From SIG603 sp964370115 (GTDB lineage Bacteria; Bacillota; Clostridia; Oscillospirales; Acutalibacteraceae): DNA of 26,927 nucleotides. Each line of letters opens with the position of its first letter. Positions within the stretch are counted from its first letter, which is position 1. The notes beneath the pieces were generated by a model, which worked only from the letters and a program-made list of their open reading frames with translations, was not told the origin of the DNA and made no database searches. Where the stretch lies: positions 1 to 26,927 of the forward strand of contig CAYJIA010000029.1 of NCBI GenBank assembly GCA_964370115.1, given 5' to 3'. The translations under genes were made by a program, and so were the position numbers. Positions 1 to 7,744 of this stretch are shown here, piece after piece.

Positions 1-53
1 AAGGCGTGAACCATAATTATTAATTATTACTTATTAATTATTCATTAAAAAGA
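1..53. repeat. AT-rich intergenic repeat, truncated by window edge
   Basis: The window opens with GGCGTG followed by ACCATAA and then AT-rich TATTAATTATTCATTA-type sequence. This is the same order of parts as the fuller copies near 10245-10378 and 11452-11503: the right half of a GC-rich palindrome, a short CCA(C/T)AA link, then a simple-sequence tail. It ends just before the recG ribosome binding site (AGAGG). The left half of the palindrome would lie outside the window, so this is called a partial member of the same family by resemblance only. Confidence 0.5.
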
Positions 54-59
54 GGTCTT

Positions 60-2105
60 ATGAACGATATCCATAATTTTAATCTATGTTACATAAAAGG
101 CGTGGGTCCAAAAAAAACCATATTATTCAACAAACTCGGACTTTACACCGCCTATGACTTAATAAAAAATTATCCCAGAACCTATGACGACTGGAGTCGT
201 GTCACACCAATTGCACAAACTGTTTTAAACGAGACAAACACAGTGCTTGCGACGGTGCTCCACGCCCCTACCACCCACAGGATAAGTGGTTCTATGGTAC
301 TTTATAAAACTGTTGTAAGTGACGACGAGCAAGACTTACACCTCACTTTTTTTAATAATAAATACATACCAAGCCTCTTAAAACCCTCAAGCCAGTATTA
401 TTTCAAGGGCAAGGTGACAGGCGGCTTTACAAGGCGAGAAATGAGCTCACCCGAGTTTTTACCCATAGAAAAATCACTAAAGTTTATGCCTATTTACGCC
501 CAAACCAGTGGACTAAACTCAAGGGAAATTTCAAAGGCAACAAAGTTTGTTCTAGGACATTTTTTACACTCACTCGAGGATATAATTCCCAAAAAATACC
601 GACAAGAATACAAACTTGCCCACTTAAATTATTCTCTTTCAAACATACATTTTCCAAAAAGCGAAGAGGATTTAAACATAGCTCGCCACAGACTTATATT
701 TGAAGAATTTCTCATTTTACAGCTAGGTCTTAGCAGGATTAAAAAGCGAACAAAAACCTTTAGTTCCAACATAATTAAAAAAGACTATACCGAAGAATTT
801 GTAAAGCTTCTCCCCTTTTCACTTACGGGCGCACAGGGACGAGCGATCTCTGAAATGGTAGCTGACTTAAAAAAAGACAGCCCTATGAACAGACTTTTAC
901 AAGGTGATGTAGGCAGTGGTAAAACCGCAGTGGCATCAGCAATTTGCTTCACTGCTATAAAAAATAATTTCCAGTGTGCACTCATGGCACCCACCGAAAT
1001 TTTAGCAAGCCAGCACTATCATTCACTGAGCAAATTCCTTGAACCTTCTGGTGTAAAGGTAGAACTACTTACAGGCTCTACCACTGCAAAAAACAAGAGA
1101 ATTATAAGAGAAAAACTTGAAAATGGCGAGATTGATTTGCTCATTGGCACCCATGCACTTATAAGCGACGGCGTGAACTTCAAAAACCTAGGACTTATCA
1201 TAACCGACGAGCAACACCGCTTTGGTGTAAATCAGCGCATGGCACTAGCAAAAAAGGGCAACAGCCCACACACGCTTGTAATGAGCGCAACTCCAATACC
1301 AAGAACTTTAGCGCTCATGATTTACGGCGACCTAGATATCTCTATCCTAAATGAACTGCCACCAGGTAGACAAACGATAGACACCTATGCGGTAGACTCT
1401 AGCAAAAGGCTACGTGCATTTAATTATGTAAGAAAACATCTGGACGAAGGCAGACAAGGCTATATTATTTGCCCTTTAATAGAAGAGGGCGAAAGCGATT
1501 TAGCCTCTGTCACGGCATATGCTGAAATTCTAAAGGAGCATTTTAGCGAAAGCGAATTTGCAATCCTCCACGGTAAAATGAAGCCAAAAGAAAAAGACAG
1601 CGTAATGACTGCCTTTTCAAATGGTGATATAAAAATTTTACTCTCTACGACTGTTGTAGAGGTCGGAGTAGATGTGCCAAACGCCGTTATTATGCTCATA
1701 GAAAACGCCGAACGCTATGGTCTTTCTCAACTTCACCAGCTAAGAGGGCGTATAGGCAGAGGCAAACATAAATCCACCTGTATTTTAATAAGCGATGCAC
1801 AAAACGAAGAATCCATAAGACGGCTTGACATTATGAAGAAATACAGCGACGGCTTTAAAATTGCCGACGAAGATTTAAAAATGCGCGGCCCCGGCGACTT
1901 TTTTGGCAAAAAGCAACACGGACTGCCCGAGATGAAAATTGCCGATATGGTAAGCGACATGCAAATTTTAAAACAGGCACAAGACTGTGCACTCGATATT
2001 TTAAACGAAGACCACGAGCTTGTCACACCCCAAAACAGGCTTTTAAAACAAGAAGTATTAAGGCTGTTTAAGGACTCAGGAAACGACGAGGGTATGATTC
2101 TTTAG
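60..2105 (+). CDS. recG: ATP-dependent DNA helicase RecG
   Basis: RecG is a superfamily 2 double-strand DNA translocase that remodels stalled replication forks and Holliday junctions in the cytoplasm. The 681-residue product has the usual RecG length. An N-terminal wedge/OB region (about residues 1-240) is followed by two RecA-like motor domains. Visible motifs are Walker A GDVGSGKT (282-289), the DEQH box (383-386), SATPIPRT (409-416), GRIGRG, and the RecG-typical DLKMRGPGDFFGKKQHG block from about residue 605. The ATG at 60 is preceded by AGAGG at a normal distance. The stop overlaps the convergent mrpD stop by four bases, with no terminator between them. Family assignment is secure; only the promoter lies outside the window. 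Confidence 0.97.
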   Translation: MNDIHNFNLCYIKGVGPKKTILFNKLGLYTAYDLIKNYPRTYDDWSRVTPIAQTVLNETNTVLATVLHAPTTHRISGSMVLYKTVVSDDEQDLHLTFFNNKYIPSLLKPSSQYYFKGKVTGGFTRREMSSPEFLPIEKSLKFMPIYAQTSGLNSREISKATKFVLGHFLHSLEDIIPKKYRQEYKLAHLNYSLSNIHFPKSEEDLNIARHRLIFEEFLILQLGLSRIKKRTKTFSSNIIKKDYTEEFVKLLPFSLTGAQGRAISEMVADLKKDSPMNRLLQGDVGSGKTAVASAICFTAIKNNFQCALMAPTEILASQHYHSLSKFLEPSGVKVELLTGSTTAKNKRIIREKLENGEIDLLIGTHALISDGVNFKNLGLIITDEQHRFGVNQRMALAKKGNSPHTLVMSATPIPRTLALMIYGDLDISILNELPPGRQTIDTYAVDSSKRLRAFNYVRKHLDEGRQGYIICPLIEEGESDLASVTAYAEILKEHFSESEFAILHGKMKPKEKDSVMTAFSNGDIKILLSTTVVEVGVDVPNAVIMLIENAERYGLSQLHQLRGRIGRGKHKSTCILISDAQNEESIRRLDIMKKYSDGFKIADEDLKMRGPGDFFGKKQHGLPEMKIADMVSDMQILKQAQDCALDILNEDHELVTPQNRLLKQEVLRLFKDSGNDEGMIL

Positions 2106-3691
2106 CTAAACATCAAAACTACATTGACAGTGACAAAAAAACCAAGCATTGTCATAATAATCTGCTGGAAATTAAGGCTTATTCTGCCGAGTTTTTCCAG
2201 CTTTTTGTTGTCTTTAAGCACAAATTTATACAAAATTCCCGAGCCAATAAACGACAGGACGAAAATAATGGACTTTTGCAGATAGGAGAATATGTCTATG
2301 GATAGTTCAGTATTAAAAATTAGCTCCATAATCTCCACACCCCATATGCCTCCTGCAACACACATAAGCCCAAGTGCCAAAATAACACTTCTCTTTAGTA
2401 ATGTGCCTTTTTGAACTTCTTCCCTTTTCCCAAAAAGCATGTAGGAATATTTTGTAAACGCAAGAATAGTCCCTATGTTTATTACTATCATAATCACTTC
2501 AACATACGTGCCTTTTACCCCATACTGCATAAAGTACTTCGATATACTTCCGTTAAAAAAGGGAGCACCGGTAATTCCAAGTATGCCCATTGCAGTAATT
2601 GTTGCCGTGACGGGCATGTTTTTAAATACACCCGAAATTTCTCTTATATCGCGAGTTTTATAACGCTTTATTATCATTCCCGCCGACAAAAACAGTAGCG
2701 ACTTAAAAAGTGCATGACAAATAATGTGGTACATTGCCCCAATTTGAGAAATTTCACTCTGCGAGCTAAGCGCTAAGGCAATAAGACCTATTTGAGACAC
2801 CGTTGAATAAGCAAGTATAAGTTTTATATCCGTTTGTGCAAGCGCAAAGGCAAAACCCAGCACTGCGGTTATTGCACCTATCACTGTAAAGAATAACTCA
2901 TAGTCAATTTTGCCGTCAAAGAGCTGTGTGAAAATAAAGAATAGATAAATTCCATTTTTTACATAAAGACCCGATAAAATTGCAGACACCGACGACGGTG
3001 CACTAGGCGTGCCGTGGGCTCTTGGAAGCCAGCTAAAAAGTGGAAAAAACGCACTTTTCAGACATACTGCCGTCATTATAAACGAAAACGGCAAAAGCAG
3101 TGACCCAGCATCAGCATAGGGCATCATTTGAGCAATTTTCTCAATCGACAGCACTCCGAATATCTTATATAGGTAACCTATACCAAATAAGTAAAAAACC
3201 ATACAAATTACCTGTGAGAGCAGATAAACCATGCCGTCATACATAGAGCGACTGTCTTTTTTAAACATGATAAGTATCGACACCACTATGGTGGCTACCT
3301 CTAGGAGCACGAAAATATTAAATAAATCGTCCGACAAAAACACACCACTTAAAAGCCCTTGCAAGATAAAGAAAAGCATAACAAACTTTTTGTTGAAAAA
3401 ACTTTCTCTCATTGTGTAAATAAAGCAAAGCGAAAACAGTATTATCGTAAGACCTACAAAAACTATCGTCAAATTATCGGCCCTAAGCACTATTCCCATA
3501 ACTTGGTCTTTAGCACCCAAAATATTTTTCATCACGCCATTTTCATTGATTTGATACAGCGTGTATAAAAACAATGAAAACAGTGATACTTCCACCAAGA
3601 TTATAATCGTTCTTATCGGAATTTTCGGTATGGCATAACCTAGCACACCAAAGAGTATAGGAACAACAACAAAGTAAAGCAATAACATCAT
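2102..3691 (-). CDS. mrpD: Mrp/Mbh-type antiporter subunit D (NuoL/M/N family)
   Basis: This is the proton/cation-translocating subunit of a multisubunit Na+(K+)/H+ antiporter in the cytoplasmic membrane. The 529-residue protein is almost entirely hydrophobic, with about 14 membrane segments. It carries the hallmark charged residues of this family: Glu131 in LFNIFVLLEV, Lys212 in the segment before FSWLPRAHGTPSAPS, and Lys245 in YVKNGIY. It is the last gene of the operon, and its ATG overlaps the mrpC stop (ATGA-type coupling). It is the only full antiporter-like subunit in the operon. In the archaeal Mbh complexes the equivalent is MbhH, followed there by hydrogenase genes; here recG follows instead. 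Confidence 0.92.
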   Translation of the reverse strand: MMLLLYFVVVPILFGVLGYAIPKIPIRTIIILVEVSLFSLFLYTLYQINENGVMKNILGAKDQVMGIVLRADNLTIVFVGLTIILFSLCFIYTMRESFFNKKFVMLFFILQGLLSGVFLSDDLFNIFVLLEVATIVVSILIMFKKDSRSMYDGMVYLLSQVICMVFYLFGIGYLYKIFGVLSIEKIAQMMPYADAGSLLLPFSFIMTAVCLKSAFFPLFSWLPRAHGTPSAPSSVSAILSGLYVKNGIYLFFIFTQLFDGKIDYELFFTVIGAITAVLGFAFALAQTDIKLILAYSTVSQIGLIALALSSQSEISQIGAMYHIICHALFKSLLFLSAGMIIKRYKTRDIREISGVFKNMPVTATITAMGILGITGAPFFNGSISKYFMQYGVKGTYVEVIMIVINIGTILAFTKYSYMLFGKREEVQKGTLLKRSVILALGLMCVAGGIWGVEIMELIFNTELSIDIFSYLQKSIIFVLSFIGSGILYKFVLKDNKKLEKLGRISLNFQQIIMTMLGFFVTVNVVLMFS

Positions 3692-4050
3692 GACTGCTCC
3701 ATTCTCATTTCATGAATTTGTTTCCAGTCGGAGTTACCGTACAAGTGATACAGATTAATGAACATACAAAGCGCTATAGCCGTCACCGCAACACCTATTA
3801 CTATAGCCGTAATCATCAATGCCTGAGGCAAAGGGTCGGCTACCTGCGCCATTTCTTCTATACCCTCCCCTACAATTATCGGTGGAACATCTTGTGGTGT
3901 AGCGTTCATCGTAAGATAAAACATCACCGCCGACACTTCCATTATAGCCACTGAAATTATAGTTTTAAGCATTCTCCTGCTACTAAAAATCCCCGCTATA
4001 CCTATAAAAAATAGTATTATAGATACATTTTCGCCTGTAAGAAATTCCAT
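3688..4050 (-). CDS. mrpC: Mrp/Mbh-type antiporter subunit C (NuoK-like)
   Basis: A 120-residue membrane protein with three predicted membrane helices, matching the NuoK/MnhC/MbhG family in length and pattern. It begins FLTGENVSIILFFIGIAGIF and has the conserved region DPLPQALMITAIVIGVAVTAIAL near residues 72-95, the signature of MrpC proteins. In Mrp and Mbh complexes this subunit packs between MrpB and MrpD and forms part of the ion path. A ribosome binding site (GGAGG) lies just upstream of the ATG. The stop codon overlaps the mrpD start, so the two are translationally coupled. Assignment is confident from family and context. Confidence 0.92.
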   Translation of the reverse strand: MEFLTGENVSIILFFIGIAGIFSSRRMLKTIISVAIMEVSAVMFYLTMNATPQDVPPIIVGEGIEEMAQVADPLPQALMITAIVIGVAVTAIALCMFINLYHLYGNSDWKQIHEMRMEQS

Positions 4051-4062
4051 ATTCCCCTCCTA

Positions 4063-4740
4063 TCATACATCTTCGTAGTGGACAAAACGGTAAAAAATTA
4101 TGCTAAGCCCACAAAAAACTTTGAGCCCTATGAGCATATTCATAACAATTAAATACGCCACATTGAACTGCGGATATGTAAAGTACAAATTTGAAACCGC
4201 AAAGCTTATTGCTATTAACGCAATAAATAAAAACAAGAACTTTTCCACCTTTTCATAGGCGTAAAAGTTAATTACCTTGTCAGGCCTTACAAGGTACACA
4301 CAGATAAACGCAGAGGACAGTGCTGCACCGCCTTGAAATCCACCGCCTGGTGTGTTGTGCCCATTTATTATAATATAAATAGACAGCATAATTATTATTG
4401 GAACCACTATTGCTATGCTATTTTTTGACCTGTCTATAATCTTTTTAGGTAAAGCCTTGTTTGAAAAATTTGGCGATATTATGTGCTCGTGCCTTGAAAA
4501 ATGGATTACTCCCATTACACTTACCAAAAGCATAAGCGCCTCAAACACTGTGTCAAAAATTCTGTAGTTTAAATAAATTGATGCAACAGAGTTTTTTGCT
4601 AGTGTGTCTATAAAGAAATTTTCAAGCACCAAGTTATATATTTCTTTTGCAGATACAACTTCTATACCGCTTGTGATATACAGCGTGACCGCGGCGCCAA
4701 TAGCGCACAGTGCAAACCCGAAAATCCTTGTTTTTCTCAT
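4063..4740 (-). CDS. mrpB: Fused MbhE-like/MrpB subunit of Mrp antiporter
   Basis: This 225-residue membrane protein has two parts. The N-terminal half (about 1-85) resembles the MbhE/MrpA C-terminal tail, with the characteristic YRIFDTVFEALMLLVSVMG stretch. The C-terminal half (about 100-225) is MnhB/MrpB/MbhF, with the diagnostic NGHNTPGGGFQGGAALSSAF motif. In complete Mrp systems the first part sits at the end of the very large MrpA protein, so here it is detached from MrpA and joined to MrpB. The ATG overlaps the previous stop (ATGA), with GGAGG upstream. The role is structural and ion-conducting within the membrane arm. Assignment of the MrpB part is secure; the MbhE label rests on motif resemblance. 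Confidence 0.88.
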   Translation of the reverse strand: MRKTRIFGFALCAIGAAVTLYITSGIEVVSAKEIYNLVLENFFIDTLAKNSVASIYLNYRIFDTVFEALMLLVSVMGVIHFSRHEHIISPNFSNKALPKKIIDRSKNSIAIVVPIIIMLSIYIIINGHNTPGGGFQGGAALSSAFICVYLVRPDKVINFYAYEKVEKFLFLFIALIAISFAVSNLYFTYPQFNVAYLIVMNMLIGLKVFCGLSIIFYRFVHYEDV

Positions 4741-5309
4741 GAAATCTCCTCCTCTTGTGGTGCGTAGAAGTCGACAATTTCAAAGGTTTTAAGTTCTATT
4801 CTCTCTTTTTTAAATTTATTGGCGAGCATGGTTTTAATTCCTACAACATGTTTTTCAACATTTGAGCCATAGATTATTACCTTACCGTCCTTATTCTCTA
4901 AGATTAAGTCATATAAATGCTCTTCGTTAATCTCTTCTGGGCTTTGACTTGTAAACACCGTCAGTGGTTCAAGTTCGTTTTCAGAGCAGTATCCGCGAAC
5001 CTGCGTCACTACATCTTCCATGGCAGCACGTATTTGTCGGTCGCTCTTTTTTTCCTTAGCATTCGATGACAAGTACACATAAAAACTGCGATGCTTTTTC
5101 AGTGCAACTATGTATAAAATCGTTGACAGCGCACTTCCTATTACCGCCTCGGCGACTGCCACGTCGGGCGCATGATATATCAGATAACAAAAAGAGGCAA
5201 GAAGTGACAAAGCACCCATTGCCACAATAATTTTCTTTAAATTCTTACTCGCCACAACGAATACTGCAGTGGCTATCATAAGTACAAATATAAGTTTATC
5301 AACTGCCAT
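4737..5309 (-). CDS. MbhD/DUF4040-like subunit with soluble C-terminal extension
   Basis: Residues 1-75 form about three membrane helices with YHAPDVAVAEAVIGSALSTILY, the MbhD/DUF4040 signature that in ordinary Mrp systems lies near the C-terminal end of MrpA. From about residue 80 to 190 the protein is hydrophilic and charged, apparently a cytoplasmic alpha/beta domain ending in an acidic tail (QEEEIS). MbhD proteins of archaeal complexes are normally about 100 residues, so the extension of about 110 residues is unusual. The start has GAGGAGG upstream and overlaps the end of mrpG by 11 bases; the stop overlaps the mrpB start. The membrane part probably forms the MrpA-tail proton path. The function of the soluble part is unknown. 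Confidence 0.82.
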   Translation of the reverse strand: MAVDKLIFVLMIATAVFVVASKNLKKIIVAMGALSLLASFCYLIYHAPDVAVAEAVIGSALSTILYIVALKKHRSFYVYLSSNAKEKKSDRQIRAAMEDVVTQVRGYCSENELEPLTVFTSQSPEEINEEHLYDLILENKDGKVIIYGSNVEKHVVGIKTMLANKFKKERIELKTFEIVDFYAPQEEEIS

Positions 5310-5616
5310 CGTCTTTTTCCTCCTCTTTTATCTTATATCCAGAAAAAAACGCAGAAGAGGCTATAGAGGATGACACTATCGGATTTATAACCACAATAAG
5401 ACCCAGTATCAAGATAACTTTGAAGCTAAAAGCATTAAAACCACTCAAAACCGTCACACCAACCAAAATGAGTATCAATCCCACTGTGTCAATATCTGCA
5501 GCAGCCAAAAGTCTTGCATAGAAATTTTTGAAACGATAAATCCCCAAAAGTCCTATAAAGATAAATATTACCCCAACCGCAATAAGTAGATATCCAAAAA
5601 AAGTTATCACTTTCAT
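5299..5616 (-). CDS. mrpG: Mrp antiporter subunit G
   Basis: A 105-residue protein with three membrane helices and a charged C-terminal tail (KIKEEEKDDGS), matching MnhG/MrpG/MbhC. The conserved loop GIYRFKNFYARLLAAADIDTVG around residues 25-46 is the family signature. The start has a strong GGGGAGG ribosome binding site. Its last codons overlap the beginning of the MbhD-like gene, as expected for a compact operon. MrpG is a small structural subunit of the MrpE-F-G module that contacts the ion-pumping subunits. Confidence is high from length, motif and position. Confidence 0.9.
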   Translation of the reverse strand: MKVITFFGYLLIAVGVIFIFIGLLGIYRFKNFYARLLAAADIDTVGLILILVGVTVLSGFNAFSFKVILILGLIVVINPIVSSSIASSAFFSGYKIKEEEKDDGS

Positions 5617-5649
5617 ACCTCCCCTTCCGCTAAAAAATCATGTCAAGGA

Positions 5650-5904
5650 CTACTTCTTACGTAAAAACCTAGATATTGAAGTAGTTCCGACAAATCCTAA
5701 AATTGCAATAACTAAACTTACGTCAAGATAAAACGCCTGACCGTGTCTTAGGGAGTAAATAATAATAATTACAATTATCTTACTACAAATCAAAGAGCAA
5801 CCAAGCAATCTATCCCAAAGTGACGGCCCTATAATTATTCTAAATCCGCTTATAAAAATTGCCAACACAAGTATAAAAATCGTAATATCTAAAAAATTAT
5901 CCAT
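5650..5904 (-). CDS. mrpF: Mrp antiporter subunit F
   Basis: An 84-residue protein with three hydrophobic helices, corresponding to MnhF/MrpF/MbhB. The family motif is visible in FRIIIGPSLWDRLLGCSLI (a P-x-x-x-D-R pattern) and in the closing helix DVSLVIAILGFVGTTSISRFL. AGGAGG precedes the ATG, which directly follows the mrpE stop codon (TAAATG), so mrpE and mrpF are coupled. A 33-base gap separates it from mrpG. MrpF is required for assembly and activity in characterised Mrp complexes. Confidence 0.9.
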   Translation of the reverse strand: MDNFLDITIFILVLAIFISGFRIIIGPSLWDRLLGCSLICSKIIVIIIIYSLRHGQAFYLDVSLVIAILGFVGTTSISRFLRKK

Positions 5905-6396
5905 TTACTCCTCCTTCGAGATTTTCTTCTCAATCTCAATGAGCAGTGGCTCAAATGCCGCATTTGGATTTTTTTCATCGCAGTGAAGTGACAAAACGAT
6001 TAAATTTTCTTCGTCTTTATCCACTGTAATTGTTCCGGGTGTGAGCGTTATAGAAGAGGCCACAATATTTTGCAAATGCGGATTTTTTATACGTTTGTCA
6101 ATCTTGCACTTTACAAACCCTGGCTTTATATCTCCCGTTAAAATCATATAGGTGGCGCTTATCCCCGACATAAAAACTTGCCCTGCTAAAAATGCAGTGT
6201 ATTTCATAAATGAAAGCAACGGCAAGGTAAACGCCTTTACATAACTAAAATTTAACAAGTAGGAGCTTAAATATATTGAAAAAGCCGTAACTATAACGGC
6301 AACAACTATCCCCACGGGATTTAAACTGTCGTTCATAACTATCCATATCACCACAAATAAAATAGGTATAGTAATCATGTTAATCTTTTTAAGCAT
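5905..6396 (-). CDS. mrpE: Mrp antiporter subunit E
   Basis: First gene of the operon, encoding a 163-residue MnhE/MrpE/MbhA homologue. Two or three N-terminal membrane helices (to about residue 95) are followed by a cytoplasmic domain with the family signature NPHLQNIVASSITLTPGTITVD. The start is placed at the ATG ending at 6396 because GGAGGTG lies just upstream of it. An in-frame ATG 54 bases further upstream has no ribosome binding site and would add a polar, non-family N-terminus. MrpE contributes to assembly and stability of the complex. The gene order E-F-G first is that of archaeal Mbh and related Mrp operons rather than the A-to-G order of Bacillus. Confidence 0.9.
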   Translation of the reverse strand: MLKKINMITIPILFVVIWIVMNDSLNPVGIVVAVIVTAFSIYLSSYLLNFSYVKAFTLPLLSFMKYTAFLAGQVFMSGISATYMILTGDIKPGFVKCKIDKRIKNPHLQNIVASSITLTPGTITVDKDEENLIVLSLHCDEKNPNAAFEPLLIEIEKKISKEE

Positions 6397-6446
6397 ATTT
6401 GACACCTCCACTTGGGTAAGTATATCATTAAATATATAGCACTTTG

Positions 6447-6464
6447 GCATAATAAATATTATGC
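6447..6464. promoter_or_regulatory. Palindrome in the mrp / flavoprotein divergent region
   Basis: An 18-base palindrome, GCATAATA-AA-TATTATGC, sits about 50 bases upstream of the mrpE start. On the minus strand it overlaps a possible promoter: TTGTTT, 18-base spacer, then TAATAT within the palindrome. A dimeric regulator could bind here and control the antiporter operon, but no regulator gene is nearby, and AT-rich palindromes also arise by chance. Confidence 0.35.
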
Positions 6465-6550
6465 TTTATTAGTTCATTAAAACAATTATAACAAAAACTA
6501 ACAATAATTTCAATAAATTTTATAAATATTTTCGATGCAATAAATAAGTA

Positions 6551-6579
6551 TTGTCTTTTATGCAGAAGAATACTATAAT
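6551..6579 (+). promoter_or_regulatory. Sigma-A type promoter for the flavin/ferredoxin gene
   Basis: TTGTCT at 6551-6556 and a perfect TATAAT at 6574-6579 are separated by 17 bases. The predicted transcript would start around 6586, about 15 bases upstream of the ATG at 6602, which leaves room only for the GAAAGGAAG ribosome binding site. Confidence 0.75.
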
Positions 6580-6601
6580 TATTTAGAAAGGAAGTGGCAA
6601 A

Positions 6602-7279
6602 ATGGAAATTACAAATATCAAAGAGATTTACAATTATTTTGACAAGGTAGGCTGTCTTACTTTTGCAACTATTAATGAATTCTCAGAGCCCGAAACAAGA
6701 ATTGCACATTTAAGAGCCTATGACGACGACGGCATATATTTCATGACCATGAACACAAAGTCGTTTTACAAACAGCTAAAAGAAAACGGCAAGCTATCTA
6801 TCTGTGGGCTATGTGCCAACACCAAGGTAAACCACGACAAAAACGGCTTCCCCATTTTCAGCGCAGGCTATGCAATTAGAATGACAGGCGATGTTGTGGA
6901 AGTAAGCATCGATGAAATCAAGGCAAAAAACAATAAAATATTTGAATTTTGTATTAAAGATCAAGAAATTTACAACGCAATGGTAATTTTCTGCATAAAA
7001 AATGGCAGAGGCGATATTTTTGATTATGATTTCGAGATGAAAAGTCGTGACCATAAGCTTGAAAGGAAGTATTTCTCATACGGCGGCAGAGACGTGAAAT
7101 ATGCAGGTCTAAAAATAGACAAAGAACTATGTATAAGCTGTGGCATTTGCAAGGATAAATGTTCGTTTAAGGCGATTAAAAAAGGAAAAGGCGGATACTC
7201 TATCGACACATATCGCTGCGACGAGTGTGGAGACTGCTACTTAAACTGTCCAACTGGAGCCGTTATGCTGAAATTTTAG
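6602..7279 (+). CDS. Pyridoxamine 5'-phosphate oxidase-like protein fused to 2[4Fe-4S] ferredoxin
   Basis: The 225-residue protein has an N-terminal split-barrel flavin-binding domain (about 1-145; PPOX-like, with FATINEFSEPETR and GIYFMTMNTKSFYKQLKENGK). Its C-terminal ferredoxin domain has two CxxCxxCxxxC cysteine sets at residues 177/180/183/187 and 206/209/212/216. It is therefore probably a cytoplasmic flavoprotein that exchanges electrons between FMN or a similar flavin and iron-sulfur clusters; the substrate is unknown. The gene has its own promoter and ends in a clear terminator, so it is monocistronic. Divergence from the mrp operon does not prove a functional link. Such fusions are common in anaerobic Clostridia. 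Confidence 0.88.
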   Translation: MEITNIKEIYNYFDKVGCLTFATINEFSEPETRIAHLRAYDDDGIYFMTMNTKSFYKQLKENGKLSICGLCANTKVNHDKNGFPIFSAGYAIRMTGDVVEVSIDEIKAKNNKIFEFCIKDQEIYNAMVIFCIKNGRGDIFDYDFEMKSRDHKLERKYFSYGGRDVKYAGLKIDKELCISCGICKDKCSFKAIKKGKGGYSIDTYRCDECGDCYLNCPTGAVMLKF

Positions 7280-7285
7280 AAAATG

Positions 7286-7323
7286 AAAACAGTCACGCAA
7301 AATCATGTTGCGTGACTGTTTTT
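7286..7323 (+). terminator. Rho-independent terminator after the flavin/ferredoxin gene
   Basis: AAAACAGTCACGCAA and its exact complement TTGCGTGACTGTTTT form a 15-bp stem around a seven-base loop, starting six bases after the stop codon and running into a T-rich tail. Confidence 0.92.
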
Positions 7324-7351
7324 ATTAAAGTTTTCGCTAATTATAGGCAAT

Positions 7352-7379
7352 AGAAAAACGACTGCATAATGCAATCGTT
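7352..7379 (-). terminator. Terminator of 5S rRNA copy 1
   Basis: On the minus strand, AACGATTGCA-TTA-TGCAGTCGTT (10-bp stem with one G-U, loop of three) begins only three bases after the predicted 5S 3' end and is followed by TTTCTATT. It differs in sequence from the terminators of the other 5S copies. Confidence 0.85.
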
Positions 7380-7382
7380 TGT

Positions 7383-7497
<115 letters not shown>

Positions 7498-7504
7498 TAA
7501 TTTG

Positions 7505-7604
7505 NNNNNNNNNNNNNNNNNNNNNNNNNNNNNNNNNNNNNNNNNNNNNNNNNNNNNNNNNNNNNNNNNNNNNNNNNNNNNNNNNNNNNNNNNNNNNNNN
7601 NNNN
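7505..7604. other. 100-N scaffold gap
   Basis: Exactly 100 N bases fall inside the 5S array. The 55 bases left of the gap (7450-7504) are identical to the 55 bases right of it (7605-7659). This is what is left when two assembly-graph contigs ending on the same k-mer (k = 55) are joined by a default-size gap. The real distance, and the number of 5S copies here, are unknown. Confidence 0.97.
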
Positions 7605-7652
7605 TGTGTTCGGAATGGGAACAGGTGGACCCTCATCGTAATCTATACCAAC
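7605..7652 (-). rRNA. rrf: 5S ribosomal RNA, 5' fragment at the gap
   Basis: The first 48 bases of a 5S gene are present (GTTGGTATAG through CCGAACACA on the minus strand), cut by the N gap. Either this is the 5' end of a further copy, or it is the same gene as copy 1 seen twice because the contig ends overlap by 55 bases. In the second case the promoter at 7684-7712 belongs to copy 1 and the array has three genes. Confidence 0.85.
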
Positions 7653-7658
7653 TAATTT

Positions 7659-7712
7659 GCCGCTCATCTTTAACGGCTTAATCATGATATCATATATCTT
7701 GTTGTTTGTCAA
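7659..7712 (-). promoter_or_regulatory. Promoter and leader hairpin of the gap-adjacent 5S gene
   Basis: On the minus strand, TTGACA (7707-7712), a 17-base spacer and TATCAT (7684-7689) form a strong promoter. The predicted RNA starts at or very near a hairpin, GCCGTT-AAAGATG-AGCGGC (7659-7677). A six-base linker AAATTA then leads into the 5S gene. The hairpin has the same size and position as in the other copies, but two of its pairs are changed in a compensatory way. Confidence 0.85.
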
Positions 7713-7744
7713 TAGCTTTTAAAAATTAATTTAAAAGTATTTGT

